A stretch of 23,138 nt of DNA from Lactobacillaceae bacterium AF64-9pH9TA (GTDB taxonomy: Bacteria > Bacillota > Bacilli > Lactobacillales > Lactobacillaceae): NCBI GenBank assembly GCA_027681045.1, contig JAQDCK010000014.1:1-23138 (forward strand). Reading direction: 5' to 3'. Under the pieces are notes generated by a model, which made no database searches, was not told the DNA's origin, and worked only from the letters and a program-made list of their open reading frames with translations. The position numbers and the translations under genes were made by a program. The number at the start of each line of letters is the position of its first letter. The first letter of the stretch is position 1. This document shows positions 6,961 through 17,213 of this stretch, piece by piece.

Positions 6961-8325
6961 TTGTTCGATTTAGAAAAATTCTGGGATAGCTTCAACGCTG
7001 AAATGCGGTCCGAATTTAACGAAGTATCCTATAATGCCTGGTTCAAAAACACCAAGCCCGTCTCCTTCAACAAGGACACCCATGAATTGGTAATCTCCGT
7101 CCAAACCCCCGTGGCAAAGGGGTATTGGGAGCAAAACATCTCCGCTAACCTGATCCAGTCGGCTTATGCCTACGCGGGAATCGATATCTACCCGGTTTTC
7201 GTCGTTAAGAACGGCCAGGCGCCCAGCAGCGAAAGAATGCTGGAGCCCCAGCCGCAGGCCAAGCCCGAGAAAGCCCGGCCGCAAGGCCGCGAATTCACCA
7301 AGGACCTGCGCTTAAACGAGAAGTACACCTTCGAGAACTTCATTCAAGGCGAGGGCAACAAACTGGCTGCCGGGGCCGCTTTGGCGGTTGCCGACAACCC
7401 GGGGACCTTCTACAACCCCTTGTTTATCTTCGGGGGCGTGGGACTTGGTAAAACCCACTTGATGCAGGCGATCGGCCACCAGATGCTGGCGGAAAGACCT
7501 GATGCCAAGGTTGTCTACATTCAAAGTGAGACTTTTGTCAACGACTTCATCAATTCCATCAAGAACAAGACCCAGGACAAGTTCCGGGAGAAATACCGGA
7601 CAGCTGACCTGCTCTTGGTCGACGACATCCAGTTCTTCGCCAAGAAGGAAGGGATTCAGGAAGAATTCTTCCATACTTTTGAGACTCTCTATAATGATCA
7701 AAAGCAGATCGTCATGACCAGTGACCGGCTGCCAACGGAAATTCCCGACCTGTCCGAGCGGCTGGTCTCGCGTTTTGCCTGGGGACTGCAGGTTGAAATC
7801 ACCCCGCCAGACCTGGAAACCCGGATCGCCATCCTGCGCAAGAAGGCTGAATCCGAAGGCCTGGAGATCGATGAAAGCACCCTGGACTACGTGGCTAGCC
7901 AGGTCGATACTAATATCCGGGAGCTGGAAGGAGCCCTGGTCAAAGTCCAGGCCCAGGCCACCATTCAAAAGCAGGACATCAACATCGGCTTAGCCCGGTC
8001 AGCCCTGGCCGACCTCAAGCTGGTCCAGAAGAGCAGGGGACTGCAGATTTCCAAAATCCAGGAGGTCGTGGCCAACTACTTCCAGACCTCAGTGCCGGAC
8101 CTTAAAGGAAAGAAGCGGGTAAGGCAGATCGTCATCCCGCGCCAGATTGCCATGTACCTGTCCCGCGAGCTCACCGACGCCAGCCTGCCGAAAATCGGCC
8201 AGGAATTCGGGGGCAAGGACCACACGACCGTGATGCATGCCTGCGACAAAATCGCCCGGCAGATCAAAACGGACACTGAAATCAAGTCCGCTGTTTCCGA
8301 CCTGCGGCAGATGCTGGAAAGATAG
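6961..8325 (+). CDS. dnaA: Chromosomal replication initiator DnaA
   Basis: Binds DnaA boxes at oriC, opens the duplex and loads DnaB. The 454 residues match the family. Domain I (about 1-85) is followed by a Pro/Gln/Ala-rich linker. The AAA+ domain has Walker A GGVGLGKT (158-165) and Walker B with Asp221-Asp222 in LLLVDDIQFF. Domain IV carries the DNA-binding signature GGKDHTTVMHACDKI from residue 417. The start is TTG at 6961, 8 bases after GGAGGG, and gives the conserved MFDLEKFW N-terminus; the ATG at 6954 is out of frame. DnaA boxes lie on both sides, so self-regulation is likely. Confidence 0.98.
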   Translation: MFDLEKFWDSFNAEMRSEFNEVSYNAWFKNTKPVSFNKDTHELVISVQTPVAKGYWEQNISANLIQSAYAYAGIDIYPVFVVKNGQAPSSERMLEPQPQAKPEKARPQGREFTKDLRLNEKYTFENFIQGEGNKLAAGAALAVADNPGTFYNPLFIFGGVGLGKTHLMQAIGHQMLAERPDAKVVYIQSETFVNDFINSIKNKTQDKFREKYRTADLLLVDDIQFFAKKEGIQEEFFHTFETLYNDQKQIVMTSDRLPTEIPDLSERLVSRFAWGLQVEITPPDLETRIAILRKKAESEGLEIDESTLDYVASQVDTNIRELEGALVKVQAQATIQKQDINIGLARSALADLKLVQKSRGLQISKIQEVVANYFQTSVPDLKGKKRVRQIVIPRQIAMYLSRELTDASLPKIGQEFGGKDHTTVMHACDKIARQIKTDTEIKSAVSDLRQMLER

Positions 8326-8433
8326 GTCCGTTGATAACCTGTGGACAAGTCAGTGTTTTATCCACAGCTTTTTCAACTGGCAAAAGTCCGGATTAACGAG
8401 CTTCCGGTCAGTTATCAACAGAATTCACAGGAC
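8326..8433. other. oriC right part: DnaA boxes between dnaA and dnaN
   Basis: A perfect TTATCCACA at 8358-8366, a minus-strand one-mismatch box at 8340-8348, a plus-strand one-mismatch box TTATCAACA at 8412-8420 directly followed by a weak GAATTCACA (8421-8429), and a weak minus-strand box at 8329-8337. The tandem boxes at 8412-8429 sit immediately before a short GC-containing GGACC and the CTA repeats, the arrangement known from the B. subtilis unwinding region. Confidence 0.85.
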
Positions 8434-8482
8434 CTACTACTACAACTATCTATATATAAATAAATAATTAAATAAAGAGAGC
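8434..8482 (+). other. DnaA-trio repeat and AT-rich DNA unwinding element
   Basis: CTA-CTA-CTA-CAA-CTA (8434-8448) is in register and reads 3'-GAT-5' on the opposite strand, the form described for the DnaA-trio element that DnaA uses to engage single strands in B. subtilis. It runs straight into a stretch of A and T with almost no G or C (about 8449-8475), the expected melting site. The dnaN ribosome binding site follows. Confidence 0.75.
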
Positions 8483-8506
8483 ACCAAACTAACCAAGGAG
8501 GACCAG

Positions 8507-9634
8507 ATGAAATTTACTGTACAGCGCAACCCTTTTATCAATAACTTGAATTCCGTTTTAAAGGCAGTTTCTTCAAGAGCCCAGATTCCGATTTTGAGCG
8601 GGATCAAGCTGGACCTGACGGAAACCGAACTGATCATGACTGGCAGCAATGCCGATATTTCCATTGAACTGAGCCAGCCAGTTTCTGATGACTTACGGGT
8701 TGAATCAACTGGCTCCATTGTCGTGACCGCCCACCTGTTCAGCGAAATCGTCCGTAAATTGCCAGGCAGGGAATTCACTTTTGAAGTCAAGGAAGGCAAC
8801 CAGATCCAGATCACCTCTGACAAGGCGGACTACGTAATCAACGGCCTGGACGCCAGCGCCTACCCGCGCCTGCCGGAAATTGCCGGAACTTCCTTCAGCC
8901 TGCCGTCTAAGACCCTGCGGGAACTGATCACCCAGACTGTTTTCGCCGTATCCACCGAAGAAAGCCGGCCAACTCTGACCGGGGTCAACTTTAGCTTCAA
9001 GAACGGGCAAATCAAGGCCGTGGCTACTGACTCCCACCGCCTGTCCCAAAGAATCGTCGACATTGCGGCCGGTCCAAGCGAAGACCTGTCCCTAATTATC
9101 CCGGGCAAGAACCTGCAGGAACTGGCCCAGATCATCGGCGACGCTGACCAGGACATCAAGGTTTACCTGGGCGACAGCCAGATCCGCTTTGAATTTGAAA
9201 ACCTGTCCTTCTACACCCGTCTTTTGGAAGGGGTCTACCCGGACGTTGACCGCCTTTTGCCAGCTGAGTCAACGACCAGCGTGCAGTTCACCGTTTCTGA
9301 CTTGATGCAGACTTTGAGCCGGGCCAGCCTCTTGACCCACGCCAACCGAACTAATGCCGTTCAAATGACTTTGAACGTGGCTGAGCAAACCGTCCTGGTT
9401 TCCGGTAATTCCCCGGAAGTCGGGAAGATTGAAGAAGAAGTCGGCTTCAGCAGCTTAACTGGCCGGGACTTGACCATTTCCTTCAATCCGGACTACATGG
9501 CCGCTGCCCTGCGGGCCTCAGTAACTGACTCCGTCATCATCAACTTCACGGAAAGCCTGCGGCCATTCACGGTCGTGCCAAATGACCAGTCAGTTGAATT
9601 CGTGCAGCTGATCACCCCAATCCGAACTTTCTAA
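8507..9634 (+). CDS. dnaN: DNA polymerase III beta sliding clamp
   Basis: Ring-shaped processivity clamp that tethers polymerase III and other enzymes to DNA. The 375 residues are typical and fold as three repeated clamp domains; the C-terminus ends VQLITPIRTF, the usual clamp ending that forms part of the partner-binding pocket. The ATG is 5 bases after a full AAGGAGG (8495-8501). It follows dnaA by 181 bases occupied by the right half of oriC, so it may be read from the dnaA promoter or from a local promoter hidden in the AT-rich stretch. A strong terminator closes it 22 bases after the stop. Confidence 0.98.
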   Translation: MKFTVQRNPFINNLNSVLKAVSSRAQIPILSGIKLDLTETELIMTGSNADISIELSQPVSDDLRVESTGSIVVTAHLFSEIVRKLPGREFTFEVKEGNQIQITSDKADYVINGLDASAYPRLPEIAGTSFSLPSKTLRELITQTVFAVSTEESRPTLTGVNFSFKNGQIKAVATDSHRLSQRIVDIAAGPSEDLSLIIPGKNLQELAQIIGDADQDIKVYLGDSQIRFEFENLSFYTRLLEGVYPDVDRLLPAESTTSVQFTVSDLMQTLSRASLLTHANRTNAVQMTLNVAEQTVLVSGNSPEVGKIEEEVGFSSLTGRDLTISFNPDYMAAALRASVTDSVIINFTESLRPFTVVPNDQSVEFVQLITPIRTF

Positions 9635-9655
9635 AACAGACTGCCAATGATTCAC

Positions 9656-9684
9656 AAAAGCCACTCTCCGGAGTGGCTTTTTTT
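9656..9684 (+). terminator. Intrinsic terminator after dnaN
   Basis: AAAAGCCACTC (9656-9666), loop TCCG and GAGTGGC (9671-9677), followed by seven T. The seven-pair GC core, extended by A-T pairs, makes this a textbook strong terminator. The remaining gap to the yaaA promoter holds only an 11-base palindrome (9715-9725) and a weak GGCC stem (9779-9795). Confidence 0.92.
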
Positions 9685-9801
9685 CGGCTATTTTTTCATA
9701 CAAGCGTTTTTTACGGCTTTAAGCCCAAAATACCCGCTTTATGTACCACGATACTAAATGGATAAATAAGCGCTCAGAGGCCCTAAAAAAGGCCTTCTTG
9801 A

Positions 9802-9830
9802 TTGAGTTTCCCTGGAAAAAAGACTATAAT
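9802..9830 (+). promoter_or_regulatory. Promoter of the yaaA-recF-gyrBA operon
   Basis: TTGAGT (9802-9807), an exact 17-base spacer and a perfect TATAAT (9825-9830). Expected start near 9837. This is the cleanest sigma-A promoter in the window. Because it lies inside the longest open frame of yaaA, the true yaaA start must be downstream. Confidence 0.8.
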
Positions 9831-9864
9831 TTATAAGTGGAATACTAGTTTTACATTGGTGAAG

Positions 9865-10088
9865 GTGAAGACTATCGAAACTTTTGCGATTAATGGTGAA
9901 TTCATCACCCTCGGACAATTTTTGAAAGATGAATGTATCGTTTCCTCGGGCGGGCAGGCCAAGTGGTACCTCAAGGACAGTCCAGTTCTGGTCAATGGGG
10001 ACAAGGAAGACCGCCGGGGTAGGAAGCTCTATCCTGGTGACCGTTTGACCGTTGCCGGCAAGGAATATGAGCTGGTTCAGGGACTTTA

Positions 10089-10089
<1 letters not shown>
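9865..10089 (+). CDS. yaaA: S4-domain RNA-binding protein YaaA
   Basis: Small S4-like RNA-binding protein encoded between dnaN and recF in many Bacillota; its exact role is not settled, and ribosome biogenesis has been suggested. The core [25 protein letters not shown] and [13 protein letters not shown] is the YaaA/S4 pattern. I favour the GTG at 9865 (74 residues) because it gives the usual MKTIETF-like N-terminus, has GGTGA just ahead, and lies downstream of the promoter. TTG at 9856 and GTG at 9859 are alternatives. A longer reading from TTG 9802 would begin in the -35 box. Its TAA shares one base with the recF ATG, so the two are translationally coupled. Confidence 0.85.
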
Positions 10090-13179
<3,090 letters not shown>

Positions 13180-13191
13180 TGGGAGGTAGGA

Positions 13192-15675
13192 ATGGATAAC
13201 GAAAATCAAGGACAAGACCGGCGGATCAGAAATGTCGATCTGACGAAAACGATGCGGAGCTCCTTCTTGGACTACGCCATGTCCGTCATCGTGGCCCGGG
13301 CTTTGCCGGATGTCCGCGACGGCTTGAAGCCGGTTCAGCGGCGGATCCTGTACGGGATGAACGAGCTGGGCGTGACCCCGGACAAGCCTTACAAGAAGAG
13401 TGCCAGAATCGTCGGGGACGTCATGGGTAAGTACCACCCGCACGGCGACTCCTCCATCTACCTGGCCATGGCCCACATGGCCCAGGACTTTGCCTACCGC
13501 TACATGCTGGTAGACGGGCACGGTAACTTCGGTTCCGTCGACGGCGACCGGCCGGCCGCCATGCGTTATACCGAAGCCAGAATGAGCAAGATTGCCGTGG
13601 AAATGCTCCGCGACATCAACAAGAACACGGTTGACTGGCAGAGAAACTACGACGATACGGAAAACGAACCGACTGTTCTGCCAGCCAGAATTCCTAACCT
13701 CCTGGTCAACGGTTCAAGCGGTATCGCGGTCGGGATGACTACCAACATTCCGCCACACAACCTGTCTGAAGTCATTTCCGGCATTCACATGCTGATGAAG
13801 AACCCGGACGTGACGACCAAGGAATTGATGAAGGCCATCCCAGGGCCGGACTTCCCGACCGGCGGGATCTTGATGGGCCGGGGCGGGGTCCTGCACGCTT
13901 ATGAAAGCGGCAAGGGCAACATCGTCGTCCGGGCCAAGACTGAAATCGAAACTGAAAAGAGCGGGCGGGAAAGAATCATCGTCAGCGAGATTCCTTACCT
14001 GGTCAACAAGGCTGAACTGGTCCAGAAGATCGCTGAACTGGCCCGCGACAAGGTGATCGACGGCATTACCGGGGTGCGGGATGAATCCGACCAGAGCGGG
14101 ATGCGGATCACGATTGACGTGCGCCGGGATGCTAGCGCCAGCGTGGTTTTGAATAACCTCTTCAAGGAAACCCAGATGCAGTCCAACTTCGCCATGAACA
14201 TGGTGGCGATCGTGGACGGGGCACCGAAGTTCCTGACCTTGAAGCAGATGCTGCAGTACTACCTGACCCACCAGGAAGACGTCATCACCCGCCGGACCAA
14301 GTTTGACTTGGAAAAGGCTGAAGCCAGAGCCCACATCCTGGAAGGTTTGCGGGTAGCGCTGGATCATATCGACGAAATCGTCAGCTTGATCCGGAACTCT
14401 GAATCAAGCGATATCGCCAAGGCGGGCTTGATCAGCCGCTTTGACCTGGATGACCGCCAGGCCCAGGCCATCCTGGACATGCGTCTGGTCCGCCTGACCG
14501 GTTTGGAAAGAGACAAGGTCGAAGGCGAATACCAGGAGCTTTTGGTCAAGATTGCCGACTACAAGGACATTCTGGCCAAGCCGGAAAGAATCGACCAGAT
14601 CATCTACAACGAGCTGCTGGACATCCAGAAGCGCTTCGGTGATAAGCGCCGGACCCAGATTACGGCCAGCGAAGTGGTCACGATCGAAGATGAAGACTTG
14701 ATCGAAGAACAAGACGTCCTGTTGACTTTGACCCACCAGGGCTATGTCAAGCGGATGCTGATCGACGACTTCAAGACCCAGAACCGCGGCGGCAAGGGGA
14801 TCAAGGGGATGGGTGTCCAAAAGGGTGACTTCATTGAGCACCTGCTCTACTCAAGCACCCACGACTACCTCTTCTTCTACACCAACAAGGGCAAGGTCTA
14901 CATGAAGAAGGCCTATGAAATCCCAGAATACGGCAGAAGCGCCAAGGGTCTGCCGATCGTCAACCTCCTGCAGCTGGACAAGGGCGAGCACATCCAGACC
15001 GTGGTCAACCTGCCGCAAGGGCATGACGACGACTACGCCTTCTTTATCACCAAGCTGGGGACGGTCAAGCGGACCAAGATCCGGGAATTTGAAAACATCC
15101 GGACCAACGGTTTGATCGCCTTGACCTTGAAGGATGGCGATGAACTGTCCAATGTCCTGACCACTGACGGCCAGCAGAACATCTTGATTGCCACCCACCA
15201 GGGCTACGCCGTGACCTTCAATGAAGATGACGTCCGGGCCATGGGGAGAAGCGCGGCCGGCGTCCGGGGGATCAACCTCCGTGAAGGCGACTACGTAGTT
15301 GGCTCCGGGATCCTAAAGCCGGAAGATGAAGTTCTGACCATCTCGGAAAAGGGCTACGGCAAGCGGACCGCGGCCAGAGAATACCCGGTCAAGGGCCGGG
15401 GCGGCAAGGGGATCCAGACCGCCAAGATCGGCGAAAAGAACGGTCCTCTGGCTGGCGTGGCCGTGGTCGACGGGCAAAGCGACATCATGCTGATCACCAC
15501 TGATGGGATCATGATCCGCTTCAAGACCAGCGATGTCTCCCAGACTGGCCGGTCAACCATGGGCGTTCGCCTGATCAAGGTGGCTGACGGCAACGCCGTG
15601 GCAAGCATGGCAGTCGTGCCGGCTGAAGCTGAAGACGAGGCTGAAGGCGAAAGCGAGCCGGAAACGGAAGCTTAG
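13192..15675 (+). CDS. gyrA: DNA gyrase subunit A
   Basis: Breakage-reunion subunit of gyrase. The 827 residues contain the catalytic Tyr126 in [12 protein letters not shown], which corresponds to Tyr122 of E. coli. The C-terminal DNA-wrapping pinwheel has a GyrA box of the form QNRGGKG (530-536), differing from the usual QRRGGKG at the second position. A strongly acidic tail ends the protein. The quinolone region reads [17 protein letters not shown]: Ser87 is conserved, but the acidic position (E. coli Asp87) is Leu91 and the E. coli Arg91 position is His95. The ATG lies 3 bases after GGGAGGTAGG. The neighbour gyrB supports GyrA over ParC, as does the GyrA box. A large hairpin follows. Confidence 0.97.
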   Translation: MDNENQGQDRRIRNVDLTKTMRSSFLDYAMSVIVARALPDVRDGLKPVQRRILYGMNELGVTPDKPYKKSARIVGDVMGKYHPHGDSSIYLAMAHMAQDFAYRYMLVDGHGNFGSVDGDRPAAMRYTEARMSKIAVEMLRDINKNTVDWQRNYDDTENEPTVLPARIPNLLVNGSSGIAVGMTTNIPPHNLSEVISGIHMLMKNPDVTTKELMKAIPGPDFPTGGILMGRGGVLHAYESGKGNIVVRAKTEIETEKSGRERIIVSEIPYLVNKAELVQKIAELARDKVIDGITGVRDESDQSGMRITIDVRRDASASVVLNNLFKETQMQSNFAMNMVAIVDGAPKFLTLKQMLQYYLTHQEDVITRRTKFDLEKAEARAHILEGLRVALDHIDEIVSLIRNSESSDIAKAGLISRFDLDDRQAQAILDMRLVRLTGLERDKVEGEYQELLVKIADYKDILAKPERIDQIIYNELLDIQKRFGDKRRTQITASEVVTIEDEDLIEEQDVLLTLTHQGYVKRMLIDDFKTQNRGGKGIKGMGVQKGDFIEHLLYSSTHDYLFFYTNKGKVYMKKAYEIPEYGRSAKGLPIVNLLQLDKGEHIQTVVNLPQGHDDDYAFFITKLGTVKRTKIREFENIRTNGLIALTLKDGDELSNVLTTDGQQNILIATHQGYAVTFNEDDVRAMGRSAAGVRGINLREGDYVVGSGILKPEDEVLTISEKGYGKRTAAREYPVKGRGGKGIQTAKIGEKNGPLAGVAVVDGQSDIMLITTDGIMIRFKTSDVSQTGRSTMGVRLIKVADGNAVASMAVVPAEAEDEAEGESEPETEA

Positions 15676-15706
15676 CAGCAAAGCAGCAAAAAAAGTAAGA
15701 TAAAAT

Positions 15707-15789
15707 AAAAAATTACCAGCATTTTTGGCGTAATAGTTAGTGGGAAGAAAATCCCGGATCACGTGTAAAAAATGTTTGGTAATTTTTTT
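15707..15789. terminator. Large hairpin after gyrA, probable terminator, overlapping the rpsF promoter
   Basis: A6-TTACCA (15707-15718) pairs perfectly with TGGTAAT6 (15777-15788). After a small asymmetric bulge CATTTTT (15720-15726) pairs with AAAAATG (15768-15774), and GGGA/TCCC (15742-15755) forms an inner hairpin. The right arm ends in a T run, so it can terminate gyrA transcripts, and the arms are A/T-symmetric. The right arm contains the TTGGTA -35 box of the rpsF promoter. Confidence 0.6.
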
Positions 15790-15804
15790 ATTTTGTGCTA
15801 AAAT
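15776..15804 (+). promoter_or_regulatory. Promoter of rpsF-ssb-rpsR
   Basis: TTGGTA (15776-15781), a 17-base spacer and TAAAAT (15799-15804), with TGC ahead as an extended -10. Expected start near 15811, giving a leader of about 80 bases before rpsF. Confidence 0.7.
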
Positions 15805-15810
15805 TAGGCA

Positions 15811-15889
15811 TTGCGAGTAATTAGATCAATTACTCCTTGTTCTTGATTTTAGCAAGAACCATTTAGTCCAAAAGGAGGTGCAATAGTCT
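15811..15889 (+). promoter_or_regulatory. Structured rpsF leader with two hairpins, candidate ribosomal-protein autoregulatory site
   Basis: Two perfect consecutive stems are visible: GAGTAATT/AATTACTC (15815-15822 with 15828-15835) and GTTCTTG/CAAGAAC (15839-15845 with 15853-15859), then AAAGGAGGTG (15871-15880) before the ATG. S6:S18 leaders upstream of rpsF are known in many bacteria, but I do not see the CCG element expected of that family, so identity is open. Confidence 0.4.
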
Positions 15890-16183
15890 ATGACAACCAA
15901 GTACGAAATTACTTACATCATCAAGCCAGACGTTGACGATGAAGCAAAGAAGGCCATTATTGACAAGTACACTAAGGTGATCGCTGACAATGGTGGTGAA
16001 ATGGTTGAAGCTAAGGACTGGGGCAAGCGTCGTTTCGCATACGAAATCGAAAAGTATCGTGAAGGTAGTTACTACATCATGACCTTCACTGCTGAAGACG
16101 CTGCTGCTGTCAACGAATTTGCTCGTTTGAGCAAGATCGACGACTCAGTTCTGCGTTCAATGACTGTCAAGTTAGACAAGTAA
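15890..16183 (+). CDS. rpsF: 30S ribosomal protein S6
   Basis: Binds S18 and the central domain of 16S rRNA. The 97 residues match the family; [14 protein letters not shown] at the N-terminus and [19 protein letters not shown] are characteristic. A full AAAGGAGGTG lies 9 bases before the ATG. Codons are of the high-expression kind (CGT, GGT, GCT, GTT), clearly unlike the CGG-rich gyrA before it. It is first in the conserved rpsF-ssb-rpsR operon with its own promoter and structured leader. Confidence 0.97.
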   Translation: MTTKYEITYIIKPDVDDEAKKAIIDKYTKVIADNGGEMVEAKDWGKRRFAYEIEKYREGSYYIMTFTAEDAAAVNEFARLSKIDDSVLRSMTVKLDK

Positions 16184-16223
16184 TTGTAGTTTTCCGTAAT
16201 ACAGGAATAGGAAGGAAATAAGT

Positions 16224-16811
16224 ATGATCAATAATGTTGTACTTGTTGGCCGTTTAACACGTGATCCTGAATTACGTACTACTGGGAGCGGCATCTCGGT
16301 TGCTACGTTCACTTTAGCCGTTGACCGGCAGTTTACCAATGCATCAGGCCAGAGAGAAGCGGACTTCATCAGCTGCGTGATTTGGCGCAAGGCTGCGGAG
16401 AATTTCTGCAACTTTACCAGCAAGGGCAGTTTGGTGGGCATCCAGGGCCGGATCCAGACCAGAAACTATGATAACAAGGACGGCCAGCGAGTTTACGTGA
16501 CAGAAGTCCTCGTGGACAACTTCTCACTGCTCGAATCACGCCGTGAGCGTGAAAGCCGTCAGCAAAACGGCGGATTTGGCGGCTACGGCCAAGGTCAAAG
16601 CCAAAACACCGGCTTCAACTCCGGATTTGGCGGCGGCAGCGGCTACGCCAACAACGCCTTCGGCAGCCCGGCTCAGTCAAACGGGCCAGCTAATGCCGGA
16701 TTCAATGAAGATAACAAGAAAGACGGCTTTGCCGGCGGAGACACGAACGGCAACCCGTTCGACGGCTCTGACGATGCAATCAACGTCTCAAATGACGATC
16801 TTCCATTTTAA
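16224..16811 (+). CDS. ssb: Single-stranded DNA-binding protein SSB
   Basis: Tetrameric protein that coats single-stranded DNA at forks and recruits repair and replication enzymes. The 195 residues comprise an N-terminal OB fold (about 1-110, starting [18 protein letters not shown]), a Gly/Asn/Gln/Ser-rich flexible linker (about 115-175) and the acidic partner-binding tip ending DDLPF. GGAAGG lies ahead of the ATG. It sits between rpsF and rpsR, 40 and 26 bases away, the standard Bacillota arrangement. Confidence 0.97.
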   Translation: MINNVVLVGRLTRDPELRTTGSGISVATFTLAVDRQFTNASGQREADFISCVIWRKAAENFCNFTSKGSLVGIQGRIQTRNYDNKDGQRVYVTEVLVDNFSLLESRRERESRQQNGGFGGYGQGQSQNTGFNSGFGGGSGYANNAFGSPAQSNGPANAGFNEDNKKDGFAGGDTNGNPFDGSDDAINVSNDDLPF

Positions 16812-16837
16812 AATTACACAAGAAAGGATCTGAAGAC

Positions 16838-17074
16838 ATGCCTCAACAAAGAAGAGGTGGTCGTCGTCGCCGCAAGGTTGACTTCATCGCAGCCAACCAC
16901 ATCGACTACGTAGACTACAAGGATGTTGATCTGTTGAAACGTTTTATCTCAGAAAGAGGTAAAATCTTGCCACGTCGTGTCACTGGTACTAGCGCTAAGA
17001 ACCAACGCAAGGTTGCTAACGCTATCAAGAGAGCCCGGATTATGGGCCTTCTGCCATTCGTAGCTGAAGACTAA
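16838..17074 (+). CDS. rpsR: 30S ribosomal protein S18
   Basis: Partner of S6 on the small subunit. The 78 residues show the basic N-terminus ([15 protein letters not shown]) and the family core [31 protein letters not shown]. There are no zinc-binding cysteines, so this is the Cys-minus form. GAAAGGA lies about 10 bases before the ATG. It is the last gene of the rpsF-ssb-rpsR operon; a strong terminator follows 22 bases after the stop. Confidence 0.97.
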   Translation: MPQQRRGGRRRRKVDFIAANHIDYVDYKDVDLLKRFISERGKILPRRVTGTSAKNQRKVANAIKRARIMGLLPFVAED

Positions 17075-17096
17075 ACAGCAGGATCAATAAGCAAAT

Positions 17097-17142
17097 AAAG
17101 AGACCGAAGGAGCTGGACTCCTCCTGGTCTCTTTTTCTTTTC
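17097..17142 (+). terminator. Intrinsic terminator after rpsR
   Basis: AAAGAGACC (17097-17105) pairs with GGTCTCTTT (17126-17134); an inner GGAG/CTCC extends the hairpin, and a T-rich tract follows (17132-17142). Confidence 0.9.
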
Positions 17143-17144
17143 TG

Positions 17145-17173
17145 TTTTGTGGCGGGCGGCAATAGGTTATAAT
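17145..17173 (+). promoter_or_regulatory. Promoter of gdpP-rplI-dnaB
   Basis: Perfect TATAAT at 17168-17173, 25 bases before the first possible gdpP ATG. The -35 is poor: TTTTGT (17145-17150) at 17 bases or TTGTGG (17147-17152) at 15. It directly follows the rpsR terminator, which supports a new transcription start here. Confidence 0.55.
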
Positions 17174-17213
17174 GGGAGTAGTTTAATCTGCTTTAAAGAT
17201 GTGGAAGAATTTT

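Noticed and set aside
9715..9795. Palindrome and GGCC stem before the yaaA promoter
   Set aside because: The palindrome has no loop, and the stem has no T-tract; the true dnaN terminator is already clear at 9656-9684.
17199..17213. Upstream ATG for gdpP
   Set aside because: No usable ribosome binding site; the ATG 15 bases later has GGAAG 6 bases ahead. The difference is only five residues.
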